In this document: in pieces, positions 1-6,864 of the stretch | Layout of the letters: every line of letters starts with the position of its first letter | Position numbering within the stretch: the first letter of the stretch is position 1 | DNA from: JBEKTY01 sp049515555 | GTDB lineage: Bacteria; Planctomycetota; Planctomycetia; Pirellulales; Thermoguttaceae | Length of the DNA stretch: 12,882 bases | NCBI GenBank assembly: GCA_049515555.1 | Contig: JBEKTY010000196.1 | Location: 1-12,882 of the forward strand | Direction of reading: 5' to 3' | Position numbers and translations under genes: made by a program | The notes under the pieces: model-generated | The model's database searches: none | Told to the model about the DNA's origin: nothing | What the model saw: only the letters and a program-made list of their open reading frames with translations

Positions 1-187
1 GCCGGCGCATGACTCGGGGTTAGAACGGTTCGCTACTCCTTTTCTATGCGGCTCTTTCATCCGCTACTCCATGCCGGTTTAGCCCGGCGCTTTCCCGCCT
101 TCCCCCTTCCGCCCTCCGCCTTTGGGCTGAATATAGCACGGAACTTCTCTTGACCGAAGTGGGCAAACCGCGTAGGCTCCGCACCCT
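1..187. other. Upstream non-coding region
   Basis: No convincing gene is visible here. The stretch is pyrimidine-rich around 85-120. A TTGACC hexamer at 150-155 lies 17 bases before a poor -10 match (TAGGCT, 173-178). If it were a promoter, the transcript would begin almost at the ATG at 188, giving a nearly leaderless mRNA. This is a weak match and only a possibility. The opposite-strand reading frame over this region is low-complexity and is treated as a shadow. Confidence 0.4.
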
Positions 188-1363
188 ATGTCTATTTCGG
201 CGAGCGGCCCTTGGTTCTTCGTACTGCTGACGGTTGCGGCCCTCTCAGCCGAGCCGGGCGGGGGCGCGGAAGCCGACGCCGCCCGCACCACCAAGGGGGT
301 GCTGCTCCTCCGCAGCGGCCAAACCATCGAAGGCCAGATCCAGCGGGTCGCCGACCACTACCAGGTCTCGACCGCCGACGAGGAACTGCGGATCCGCACG
401 AGCGACGTCCAATGCTGCTGCCGCGACTTGAACGAGGTCTACCAGCGGAAGCGGGCCGGCGTTCAGCCCGGCAACCTCCAGGAGCATCTGCAACTGGCCC
501 AATGGTGCCAACAGCGGGAGTTGTTCCGCGCGGCCGCCGACGAGCTGGCGGCGGCCACGCAGATCGATCCCAACCACCCGATGATCGCCGTCCTCCAGCG
601 GCGGCTGAAATTAGCCGCCCAGAAAGACGAGGGGCCCAAGCCCGTGTCGCAGCCTGCCGCGCCGACCGCCTCGGTCCGGGAGTTGGACGACATGATTCGG
701 GGCATGCCCACCGGCACGGTCGAACAGTTCGTCCAGGTGGTGCAACCGATCTTGATGAACCACTGCATGACGTCGGGCTGTCACGGCGCGGGGTCCGAAG
801 GCCGGCTGCAGTTGCTGCGGATCCCCACGGGGCAAATCGCCAATCGCCGCGTTACCGAGCGGAACTTGTACGCCGTGCTGCAGTGCATCGATTGGGACGA
901 TCCGGGCCAGAGCGAGCTGCTCCGGGATGCCCACAGCCCGCACGCGACCGTCCAGACCGCCGCCTTCACCGACCGCCGGGTGATCCAGTATCGGCGGTTG
1001 ACCGAGTGGGTGTACCGGGTGACGCAGAAGCCGATTCCGGGGGAGGCGCCGGAGTCGCAATCGATCATCGAGCGGGCGGCGACAAACGACGGGCGACGGA
1101 CGACGGACGACGGAGAAAACACAACAACCGCTCGCAAACCGCCTGTCGTCCGGCCGTCGGTCCAGCCCGCCGCCTCGACGGGGGCCAAGAGGGCGGGCAC
1201 ACCCGGGCCGCAGGACCGGAAACTCACCGCAGCGGCGAAAGCGGCCAACCCACTCGATCCGGCCATCTGGCGGCAGCAATTTCCTGCCGACACCGATGGG
1301 GCCAGCGCCGAGCCGGCCATCGCTCCGCTGCCCACGCCCGCCGCTCGCATGCTGGGCAAATGA
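188..1363 (+). CDS. Secreted protein with TPR-like segment and CX4CH haem-type motif
   Basis: A 391-residue protein. Residues 1-27 form a hydrophobic signal-like segment (WFFVLLTVAALSA) without the usual basic start, so export is likely but not certain. Residues 36-75 (VLLLRSGQTIEGQI onward) read as a small beta-barrel 'nG..l.G.i' domain of a kind common in planctomycete exported proteins, followed by an unusual Cys triplet at 76-78. Residues 95-140 look like one or two TPR-type helices (HLQLAQWC, then AATQIDPNHP). Residues 185-270 contain QPILMNHCMTSGCHG, with Cys193, Cys198 and His199 giving CX4CH. This is a variant of the c-type haem-binding CXXCH motif and resembles planctomycete cytochrome-like domains. 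The C-terminus (about 290-391) is low-complexity and includes an in-frame heptamer array. It may be a periplasmic redox or structural protein. The precise role is unknown, and haem binding is inferred, not shown. No operon partner is seen. Confidence 0.75.
   Translation: MSISASGPWFFVLLTVAALSAEPGGGAEADAARTTKGVLLLRSGQTIEGQIQRVADHYQVSTADEELRIRTSDVQCCCRDLNEVYQRKRAGVQPGNLQEHLQLAQWCQQRELFRAAADELAAATQIDPNHPMIAVLQRRLKLAAQKDEGPKPVSQPAAPTASVRELDDMIRGMPTGTVEQFVQVVQPILMNHCMTSGCHGAGSEGRLQLLRIPTGQIANRRVTERNLYAVLQCIDWDDPGQSELLRDAHSPHATVQTAAFTDRRVIQYRRLTEWVYRVTQKPIPGEAPESQSIIERAATNDGRRTTDDGENTTTARKPPVVRPSVQPAASTGAKRAGTPGPQDRKLTAAAKAANPLDPAIWRQQFPADTDGASAEPAIAPLPTPAARMLGK
1086..1113. repeat. Heptamer tandem array inside the secreted-protein gene
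   Basis: Four contiguous 7-bp units (ACGACGG, GCGACGG, ACGACGG, ACGACGG). The array is in frame and encodes an Asp/Arg/Thr-rich stretch in the low-complexity tail. A loosely inverted counterpart (CTGTCGTCC..., 1144-1163) lies 30 bases downstream. A further ACGACGGGCGAC fragment sits just after the stop codon at 1364-1375. The sequence looks like intergenic repeat DNA that has entered the frame. Confidence 0.75.
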
Positions 1364-1379
1364 ACGACGGGCGACCGTA

Positions 1380-1460
1380 GGGTGGCACGCCCTGAGGGAC
1401 GAAGGGCGTGGCGAGGCGCGAAAGACCACGCCCTTCGCTGCGCTCAGGGACGTGCCACCC
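1380..1460. repeat. Palindromic repeat, copy A (REPIN-like)
   Basis: The left arm at 1380-1411 begins GGGTGGCACGCCCTGAG and the right arm at 1426-1460 ends CAGGGACGTGCCACCC. The arms are imperfect inverted repeats around a 14-bp loop. The right arm nearly matches the right arm of copy B (2056-2089): about 33 of 35 positions by eye, with one substitution and one extra base. The element lies between the stop of the secreted-protein gene (+) and the end of the Nudix gene (-), so it could also act as a hairpin at a convergent junction. There is no T-tract to mark a classical terminator. Confidence 0.85.
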
Positions 1461-1461
1461 T

Positions 1462-1503
1462 CCCCTCGTCCCTCGCCCCTCGTCCCTCATCCCTCGCCCC
1501 TCA
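1462..1503. repeat. Heptamer tandem array (CCCCTCG/TCCCTCG) x6
   Basis: Six uninterrupted 7-bp units: CCCCTCG, TCCCTCG, CCCCTCG, TCCCTCA, TCCCTCG, CCCCTCA. The array directly abuts palindrome copy A. It runs into the 3' end of the minus-strand Nudix gene, whose stop codon (complement of 1487-1489) lies in unit four. Confidence 0.9.
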
Positions 1504-1966
1504 GTTCGATTTCTCGCCGCTCGAGTTGTTCGAGGAAGATCCGATTGCTGTCCAGCAGGTCGGGCAGGCAGGCCATTTCCTGGGGCGTGACCCAGTGGAT
1601 GGACTGGACCTCGGCCGGATTGGGCGTGGGCAGGGCCGCGGGCTGCATCTCGGCCAGCCACCAGGCGAGGTGGACCTTCCAGGCGGTGACGCACTCCCAC
1701 AGCCGCCGCAGCGGGCGAACCGCCACGCCGATCTCTTCGCGGACTTCACGCACCAAGGCCGTCTGTTCCGATTCGCCGGGCTGGATCCCGCCGCCCGGAA
1801 AACAGAATGCTCCCGGGGCGACCACCGACTGCGAGCGGCGGATCACCAACAGGCGTCCGTGGTTCACGATAATGGCCACCACGCCCTGGCGGCCCGGATC
1901 GTCGGCAATAGGCTCCATGGCGAAATCGTAGCCGGGCCCTGGAGCAATGCAAGACGTCGGGCCCAA
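1487..1966 (-). CDS. Nudix hydrolase
   Basis: A 159-residue protein with a complete Nudix box. It reads GGGIQPGE, then SEQTALV, then REVREEIGV, matching G-x5-E-x7-R-E-U-x-E-E-x-G-U. The Glu residues of REVREE are the expected Mg2+ ligands. Nudix enzymes hydrolyse nucleoside diphosphates linked to another group. The box does not reveal the substrate (oxidised nucleotide, ADP-ribose and sugar nucleotide are all possible). The length is typical of single-domain family members. The start is uncertain: Met17 (ATG, complement of 1916-1918) lies just before the first core strand (QGVVAIIVNHGRLLVIRR), and residues 1-16 look poorly conserved. The last residues (LRGEG) are encoded by the heptamer array, so the C-terminus may have been altered by repeat invasion. 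The gene stands alone, divergent from the MFS gene and bracketed by two copies of the same palindrome. Confidence 0.9.
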   Translation of the reverse strand: MGPTSCIAPGPGYDFAMEPIADDPGRQGVVAIIVNHGRLLVIRRSQSVVAPGAFCFPGGGIQPGESEQTALVREVREEIGVAVRPLRRLWECVTAWKVHLAWWLAEMQPAALPTPNPAEVQSIHWVTPQEMACLPDLLDSNRIFLEQLERREIELRGEG

Positions 1967-2009
1967 GGGATTGAAAGAAAATAGCCAGCCTATTCAAGTT
2001 GCACCAAGT

Positions 2010-2089
2010 GTGGCACGTCCCTGAGCACAGCGAAGGACGTGACTTGCGCCCCCCGCCATGCCCTTCGCTGCGCTCAGGGCGTGCCACCC
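2010..2089. repeat. Palindromic repeat, copy B (REPIN-like)
   Basis: The left arm at 2010-2041 begins GTGGCACGTCCCTGAG and the right arm at 2056-2089 ends CAGGGCGTGCCACCC. They are inverted repeats with a 14-bp loop. This is the same family as the element at 1380-1460, and the pair encloses the Nudix gene. Confidence 0.85.
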
Positions 2090-2116
2090 ACCAAGTGCGC
2101 CACCCACGTGCATCTC

Positions 2117-2146
2117 ACACGGCTGGACAGGCCAGCAGTGGCACCC
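2117..2146. repeat. Half-copy of the second palindrome family
   Basis: About 28 of 30 bases match the right arm (3589-3618) of the palindrome between the MFS and GH38-like genes, with the shared core GCCAGCAGTGGCACCC. No matching left arm was seen, so it looks like a decayed or solitary half-element. Confidence 0.75.
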
Positions 2147-2211
2147 AATTCGCGCGAACAGTTACGTCAGGGGTTTTTTCCAGGCCGGCTTCCGGGTATC
2201 TTGAACTGCTT

Positions 2212-3504
2212 ATGCCGACCACCGACCCCTATGCCGCCTGGCGACTTCGCAACTACCGGTTCTATGCCGGCAGTTGGTTCCTGATGACGATCGCCAAGCA
2301 GATCGAGACCGTGGCGATCGGCGTGTACATCATCTACGGCTTAAATTACGCGGCGAAGGAAGGGGCCTTGGCCTTGGGCTTCCTGGGATTGGTGCAGGCC
2401 CTACCGGTGATGGTGCTGGCCATTCCGGGGGGGCAAATCGCCGATCGCTTGGACCGCCGGCTGGTGGTGGCGGCCACGCTGGCCGTGACAATGCTGGTCT
2501 CGGTGGCGCTGGCCGTCGCGTGCTACTTCCATTGCCCGGCGACGTGGATATATTCGCTCCTGTTGCTCAGCGCCGTTGCCCAGGCCTTCGGCTCACCGTC
2601 GCGATCGGCGTTGCTGCCGTGGATCGTTCCGGCCGAGGGCTTCAGCAACGCCGTGGCGTGGAACAGCAGCGTATTCCATATCGCCTCGATGGTTGGGCCG
2701 GCCCTCGGCGGCGCGCTGGTCGAATTGCCACACGGCGTGCCCCTGGCCTTGCTGGTGGTCGTGGCCAGCCGCCTGCTGGCCTGGGCCGGGATGCTGCTGC
2801 TGCCCGCCGCGCGGCACCGGCCCTCTCAGCCCTCGATCTCGGTCGAGAGCCTGATGGCCGGGGTCCGCTTCGTATGGAACCAGACGCCGATCTTGGCTAC
2901 CATCACGCTGGACCTGTTCGCGGTCCTGTTGGGTGGCGCCGATTACCTGTTGCCGGTGTTCGCCAAGGACATTTTGCATTTCGGCCCGTCGGCGGTGGGG
3001 TATCTGCGCTCGGCGGAGGCGGCCGGCGCCATTTTCATGGCGATTGTACTGACGCACACTCGACCCATCGCCCGGGCCGGCCGCGCCATGCTGTGGGCCG
3101 TCGCCGGCTTCGGCGTGGCTACGATCGTCTTCGGCCTGTCGAAAAATTTTTATCTCTCGCTGGCCGCCATGTTCTGGGTGGGGGCCTTGGACAACATCAG
3201 CGTCGTGGTCCGCCACACGCTGGTCCAGATGCTCACCCCCGACGCCATGCGCGGCCGCGTCTCAGCCGTGAACAATGTGTTCATCGTGGCCTCGAACGAC
3301 CTGGGCGGACTGGAATCGGGCCTGACCGCCTGGCTGCTCAACAGTGCGGTGCTCTCGGTCGTAGGCGGCGGCATCGGCACGATTCTGGTCGTACTGGGCG
3401 CCGCCTGGAAATGGCCGCAGATCCTGGCCCTGGGCTCGCTGGGAGACCTTCGGCCCATCGATTGCGACCAGTCGCAAGCGGAAACCGTGCGGGAACTGTC
3501 ATAG
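2212..3504 (+). CDS. MFS exporter, MFS_3/EntS-like
   Basis: A 430-residue inner-membrane transporter with about twelve hydrophobic segments. The start at MPTTDPYAAWRLRNYRFY is chosen because that is the usual N-terminus of this family, and because everything upstream in frame is repeat DNA. The major-facilitator loop 2-3 motif is present near residues 73-86 (GGQIADRLDRRLV). A later cytoplasmic loop carries LTPDAMRGRVSAVNNVF, matching the MFS_3/EntS group of proton-driven exporters that export siderophores or drugs. The substrate cannot be told from sequence, and no siderophore biosynthesis or resistance genes are nearby. The last ~25 residues after the final helix are polar. Its convergent neighbour is the GH38-like gene, with a strong palindrome in the 120-bp gap. 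Confidence 0.88.
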   Translation: MPTTDPYAAWRLRNYRFYAGSWFLMTIAKQIETVAIGVYIIYGLNYAAKEGALALGFLGLVQALPVMVLAIPGGQIADRLDRRLVVAATLAVTMLVSVALAVACYFHCPATWIYSLLLLSAVAQAFGSPSRSALLPWIVPAEGFSNAVAWNSSVFHIASMVGPALGGALVELPHGVPLALLVVVASRLLAWAGMLLLPAARHRPSQPSISVESLMAGVRFVWNQTPILATITLDLFAVLLGGADYLLPVFAKDILHFGPSAVGYLRSAEAAGAIFMAIVLTHTRPIARAGRAMLWAVAGFGVATIVFGLSKNFYLSLAAMFWVGALDNISVVVRHTLVQMLTPDAMRGRVSAVNNVFIVASNDLGGLESGLTAWLLNSAVLSVVGGGIGTILVVLGAAWKWPQILALGSLGDLRPIDCDQSQAETVRELS

Positions 3505-3540
3505 TCTACTGCTCCACCCGGATGCGACTTTATGATCTTG

Positions 3541-3618
3541 GGGTGCCACTGCAGGCTTGTCCAGCAGTGTCGAATCACCAGTGGGCACACACTGCTGGAC
3601 AAGCCAGCAGTGGCACCC
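3541..3618. repeat. Near-perfect palindrome between convergent genes
   Basis: The left arm at 3541-3570 (GGGTGCCACTGCAGGCTTGT onward) and right arm at 3589-3618 pair at 29 of 30 positions around an 18-base loop. The transcript would form a long stable hairpin. It lies between the ends of the MFS gene (+, stop 3502-3504) and the GH38-like gene (-, stop complement of 3625-3627), so it could stop transcription from both sides. There is no T-run, which argues against a standard intrinsic terminator. A half-copy at 2117-2146 shows it is a dispersed repeat. Confidence 0.9.
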
Positions 3619-3624
3619 AGCGTC

Positions 3625-6600
3625 CTACGCGAACTGCGCTTCCACCTCGGCCCATTCGTAGGGTCCCAGCTCGACGCTGAGCCGGTCGCCCTCGATGCTC
3701 AGGCCGCTGGGCGGCTGGCCGGGCACGGCGACTTTGTACGCCGATTGCAGGCTGCGGAACGAGCGTAGGCCGAGGGCCACGCGGCGGCCCTCGGTCTCCA
3801 GCAGGCGGACACGGAAGCCCTGGCAGCGGCCGTCGATCGCCAGCGGCTCCCAGTGCGTGGCCAGGACGTTGCGGGCATCGAGATGGAACAGCCAGCCCGA
3901 GGGCTGCGCGGGCCGGGCCAGCCCCCAGCGGACACTGGCCGGGGCCAGGAAATCCAGGGCCGCGGCGATCGGCTGCGGCGCATCGACCGCTACGGCGAGG
4001 CGGAACGTGCGGGCCGATTCGCCCCGCACCACCAGCAGCGAATCCAGCTTCCGCGGCCCGATCCGCCGATGGTACGGCAGGCCGCCGGTAAGCAGCGTCG
4101 TCCGCCGCCGGTCGGCGCGAATCTCGATGAAGTGGGGCGATTCGAGTTGCGTGGCCTCGGTGGGCAGGTTCGCCTGGTTCACGCCCCGGTGCAGGACCGC
4201 CTCGGCGCCGGGCCAGGCGAAGCGGGCGGCGTAATAGGAATTCCACGGGTCGGGCTCGGGAACCCGGCCCACGTCCAACTCGATCAGCAGCTCGATGACG
4301 CGGCTGCCCCGCCGCACCCGGGTCGTCTGCCGGAAGCCGGCCAACGGCTGCCCCTGGCGGTCCAGCAGGCGGCCTCGGACCAGCACCTCACCCAGCACGG
4401 GTCCCGGCGAGGTCACGGTCACTTCGTCGGCCGCCATGATCGAATATGCCTCGTCGCGGTCGGCCGGCCCGCCACACAGCCGCATGGCAAGCTGCTGGGC
4501 CAGGCGGGGACCGCGGCTTTGGTAGTCGAAGATCGAGCGGATGGCCCCGCTGGCCGGATCGATGGTCAGCTCGAACAGCTCGTTGTGCAAAACGGCGCCC
4601 GATGGTGGGCTTCGTGTTTCGGGCGGCGCCGAGGGCTGGCCGGCGCGTCCATCGGCCCTCACCCCCTGCCCATCTCCCGGAGGGAGGGGGGAGTGTGAAA
4701 CCCTCGCCCCCGGCCCCTCGGCCGCAATCGGGTGCGGGGCGACGACGAGTTTGGCCAGGGTTGGCGGCTCGGCCGGGCGGGGTCGAAAAAGACCCCACTT
4801 CCGCGGTTCCGGCTTGGCGGCAGCGGCCGCTTCGCAGTCTGGCCCGACCCACGCAAACCCCAGCGGCGGAATGTCGTGGAGGGCGGAGGGGTTGAGGGGT
4901 TGAGGGGTTGAGGGATTGAGGGGTTGAGGGGTTGAGGGGATAAGGGTTGAACTGCTGACCGCTGACGGCTGACGGCTGACCGCTGATTCCCACTGCCGGG
5001 GGAAGCTCCATGGGTTAAGCAATAGGACTCCACCCGCCGGCCCGCTCGCGGCGCCGCTTATGGATCGGGCCAGCCGGCCGGCGGCGGTCTCAAGTTCTAC
5101 GCTGATTCGCCGGTCCAGCGCCGCCTCGTCGGCCGGCTCGCTGGCCAACGAGTCGTCAATCGCGTCGAGCAGATCCGGGGGCTGGGCCGTCTGGGCCTGG
5201 CCCAGCGGCGGGCAAGCCGCGGCGGGGCCGGCGGCGAGCGTGCCGAGGGCCTCGAGCGTCTGGGCGGCCTCGCCCGCCGCCCGACGAGCGAAGTAGCGGA
5301 CCCAGCGGGAGATCGGGTCCCGCCGGCCGATGGCCACGTCTTGCACGAGGTACGGCGAGCGGTACTGGTCGGCCTGGAGCATCTTCTGCTGGCCCGCCAT
5401 GCCGGTCCGCTCGAAATAGTCGTTGACCGTGACAAACGAGCCCAGCACGGCGGTGTAGCGGCCGATGCGCTGGAAGTCGCGGTACCAGGGGCTGGTTCGG
5501 CCCGGCCAATGGGCCAGCACGGCCGTGGCCAGGTGGTCCATGTCCATGCCGTTGCCCAGCGATTGGGGCAGCCCGTAGAAGGCCTCGGCCCGGCTGACGT
5601 CGGAAGGCACGCGGAGGATCGCATCCAGCACCGAGCCGTCGATTCCTTCCCAGCGGATACGGGCCTGGGGGTCGGCGGGGAAGCGGCCGTCGTCCAGCGT
5701 GGCGTGCATTGCGCCGCGAAAACCCAGTTGCGCGAGGATCTGCGGCAAGAGCGGCGTCATGCCGAAGCGGCGGCGGCCGAACACGACCGGCCGCGTGCCG
5801 AGGCATCGCTGGTAGGCCTCCAGTCCGCGGACGAGTTGGCGGCGGATGGCCTCGGGTCCCAAGAGCGGCAGCTCGAGCTGGCGCAGCTCGCCGCCCACCA
5901 GGGCCGCGGTGCCGGCCTCAAGAGCCTGGCGCAGGGCCGCCAGCGATGCCGGCTCGCGCGAGGACAACTCCTCGACCAGCTCGCCGCAGATCAGGAAATT
6001 GGCCGGCCGGCCGGCGGCCAACTCGGCCCGCAACGACGGGCCCAGCGTCGTACCGGCAACCAAGGTCAAGTCGAGCAGGTAGGCCTCGATGGGATAGAAA
6101 TATTCGCGGGCCGTGTGGAGCAGGTCGAAGGCGGCCTGGAGGCGGTTGCGAGCCTCGGGGGCGTCGCCCTGGCACAACGCCCGGGCCGCGGCCACCACCT
6201 CCCGCTCGAATCCGGCCTCGTCCAGGCTGCTCATGTATCGCATCTGCCGGGTGAGCATTTCGATCGCGAAATGGCAGTAAGCCAGGGCCGGGAAGTCGTC
6301 GGCCAATTCCGGGTCGAACGTGGTCGGGCCGGCCGGCTGGGGCTCGAGCTGGGCCCGTGCGGCGGCGGTCATTTCCGCCCGATCGCGGAGCTGGTGCAGC
6401 ACCCGGGCCCCCGCCGCTTCCGTCTCGGCCAGCCAGCCGGCCGGCAGCAAGGGTTCGGCACAAGGGGGCACCAGGATCAGGTGGCCAGCCGGCTCGGCCG
6501 GCGGCGTTTCGGCCGAGAGCCAGCGGGGCATGCTGCCCGCGGCCGCGATCAACGCCGGCTGCCACAGCGCAGACCAGGCCGAGAGCACCTCGTCGGCCTC

Positions 6601-6675
6601 TGCGGCCGCACGGCCGGGCGCCGAGTTCTCCGGGGTTTGGCAAGGCATGAGCGCGGTCAAGTGATCGAAATGCAT
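3625..6675 (-). CDS. GH38/GH57-superfamily-like protein, possible pseudoenzyme
   Basis: A 1016-residue protein with no obvious signal peptide. Residues ~170-470 resemble the N-terminal barrel of GH38 alpha-mannosidases/GH57: ALVGGELRQLELPLLGPEA matches the family's 'G.iE..GG....E..l...E' stretch, followed by FGRRRFGMTPLLPQILAQLG at 299-318. Residues ~695-1016 resemble the GH38 C-terminal beta domain (HNELFELTIDPASGAIRSIF, then REVI/IELLIELDVG-type strands). In GH38 enzymes the corresponding motif is W-x-x-D-x-F-G, with Asp as nucleophile. Here it reads F-G-R-R-R-F-G, with Arg302 at the Asp position, and no N-terminal HxHxD zinc motif was found. The protein may therefore be inactive or use different chemistry. 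Residues ~555-690 form a low-complexity linker carrying two kinds of in-frame repeat DNA. The start ATG lies 8 bases from a heptamer array, and no ribosome-binding site is visible. Met10 (complement of 6646-6648) is an alternative start. Family assignment is moderate; the substrate is unknown. Confidence 0.7.
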   Translation of the reverse strand: MHFDHLTALMPCQTPENSAPGRAAAEADEVLSAWSALWQPALIAAAGSMPRWLSAETPPAEPAGHLILVPPCAEPLLPAGWLAETEAAGARVLHQLRDRAEMTAAARAQLEPQPAGPTTFDPELADDFPALAYCHFAIEMLTRQMRYMSSLDEAGFEREVVAAARALCQGDAPEARNRLQAAFDLLHTAREYFYPIEAYLLDLTLVAGTTLGPSLRAELAAGRPANFLICGELVEELSSREPASLAALRQALEAGTAALVGGELRQLELPLLGPEAIRRQLVRGLEAYQRCLGTRPVVFGRRRFGMTPLLPQILAQLGFRGAMHATLDDGRFPADPQARIRWEGIDGSVLDAILRVPSDVSRAEAFYGLPQSLGNGMDMDHLATAVLAHWPGRTSPWYRDFQRIGRYTAVLGSFVTVNDYFERTGMAGQQKMLQADQYRSPYLVQDVAIGRRDPISRWVRYFARRAAGEAAQTLEALGTLAAGPAAACPPLGQAQTAQPPDLLDAIDDSLASEPADEAALDRRISVELETAAGRLARSISGAASGPAGGVLLLNPWSFPRQWESAVSRQPSAVSSSTLIPSTPQPLNPSTPQPLNPSALHDIPPLGFAWVGPDCEAAAAAKPEPRKWGLFRPRPAEPPTLAKLVVAPHPIAAEGPGARVSHSPLPPGDGQGVRADGRAGQPSAPPETRSPPSGAVLHNELFELTIDPASGAIRSIFDYQSRGPRLAQQLAMRLCGGPADRDEAYSIMAADEVTVTSPGPVLGEVLVRGRLLDRQGQPLAGFRQTTRVRRGSRVIELLIELDVGRVPEPDPWNSYYAARFAWPGAEAVLHRGVNQANLPTEATQLESPHFIEIRADRRRTTLLTGGLPYHRRIGPRKLDSLLVVRGESARTFRLAVAVDAPQPIAAALDFLAPASVRWGLARPAQPSGWLFHLDARNVLATHWEPLAIDGRCQGFRVRLLETEGRRVALGLRSFRSLQSAYKVAVPGQPPSGLSIEGDRLSVELGPYEWAEVEAQFA
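4655..4692. repeat. CCCTCACCCC-type hairpin repeat in the GH38-like linker
   Basis: The segment starts CCCTCACCCCCTGCCCATCT and continues into a CTCCCGGAGGGAG hairpin (4674-4686). A related CCCTCGCCCCCGGCCCCTCGG segment follows at 4701-4721. Similar C-rich hairpin repeats are normally intergenic in many bacteria. Here the element is translated in frame as residues ~662-674 of the minus-strand protein. Confidence 0.55.
4888..4950. repeat. Octamer tandem array (GGGGTTGA) inside the GH38-like gene
   Basis: Six 8-bp units run from 4888 to 4935 (five exact GGGGTTGA-type units and one GGGATTGA). A degenerate copy follows to 4950. Read on the minus strand, three units make 24 bp, giving an 8-residue peptide period (PSTPQPLN) without stop codons. 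The array lies in the linker between the two halves of the protein. Confidence 0.92.
4954..4988. repeat. Heptamer tandem array (GCTGACG) inside the GH38-like gene
   Basis: Five 7-bp units: GCTGACC, GCTGACG, GCTGACG, GCTGACC, GCTGATT. They lie four bases past the octamer array. On the minus strand they encode SAVSRQPSAVS, a stretch unlike the surrounding domain sequence. Confidence 0.9.
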
Positions 6676-6682
6676 GTAGAAA

Positions 6683-6717
6683 TAGGAGTTAGAAACTAGG
6701 AGTTCGGAGTTAGGAGT
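6683..6717. repeat. Heptamer array, left arm (TAGGAGT) x5
   Basis: Five 7-bp units: TAGGAGT, TAGAAAC, TAGGAGT, TCGGAGT, TAGGAGT, with a trailing TAG. The array lies only 7 bases upstream of the GH38-like start codon. It is the inverted partner of the array at 6865-6899. Confidence 0.9.
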
Positions 6718-6864
6718 TAGGGTGGCGGCGTGTGCCGCAAGCGAAAACGACCTCGGCGGCTCGTCCCCTCCTAAAGGGTTGGAAGCTGGAACCTAGGGGT
6801 TGGAACGGCTGCCGCACAATCCAATCCCGAAATGACTTCGGCGGTTACTGTACGTCCCATTCTA

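Larger units (their letters stand above)
1967..2211. other. Divergent intergenic region, Nudix / MFS
   Basis: 245 bases between divergent starts. They hold palindrome copy B and a lone half-copy of the second palindrome family, leaving little room for promoters. A reading frame extends upstream of the MFS start through these repeats to an ATG at 1999, but it encodes repeat-derived sequence and is not taken as protein. No clear sigma70 promoter pair was found. Confidence 0.5.

Noticed and set aside
1999..2211. N-terminal extension of the MFS gene to the ATG at 1999
   Set aside because: The extension is encoded by palindromic repeats and has no transporter-like sequence. The family N-terminus begins at 2212.
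3541..3618. Classical Rho-independent terminator or integron attC site
   Set aside because: The arms have no following T-tract, the stem is far longer than typical terminators, and no integrase or attC core sequence was seen.
2274..3680. 468-codon plus-strand frame overlapping the MFS gene
   Set aside because: Its Arg/Gly-rich sequence without membrane segments is a frame-shifted shadow of a clear transporter.
4888..4988. CRISPR-like array
   Set aside because: Units are 7-8 bp with no spacers, so they are simple tandem repeats.
5341..6699. 452-codon plus-strand reading frame opposite the GH38-like gene
   Set aside because: It is an antisense shadow in high-GC DNA, with biased composition (Gly/Arg/Gln-rich) and no recognisable domain. 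The minus-strand frame carries family motifs.
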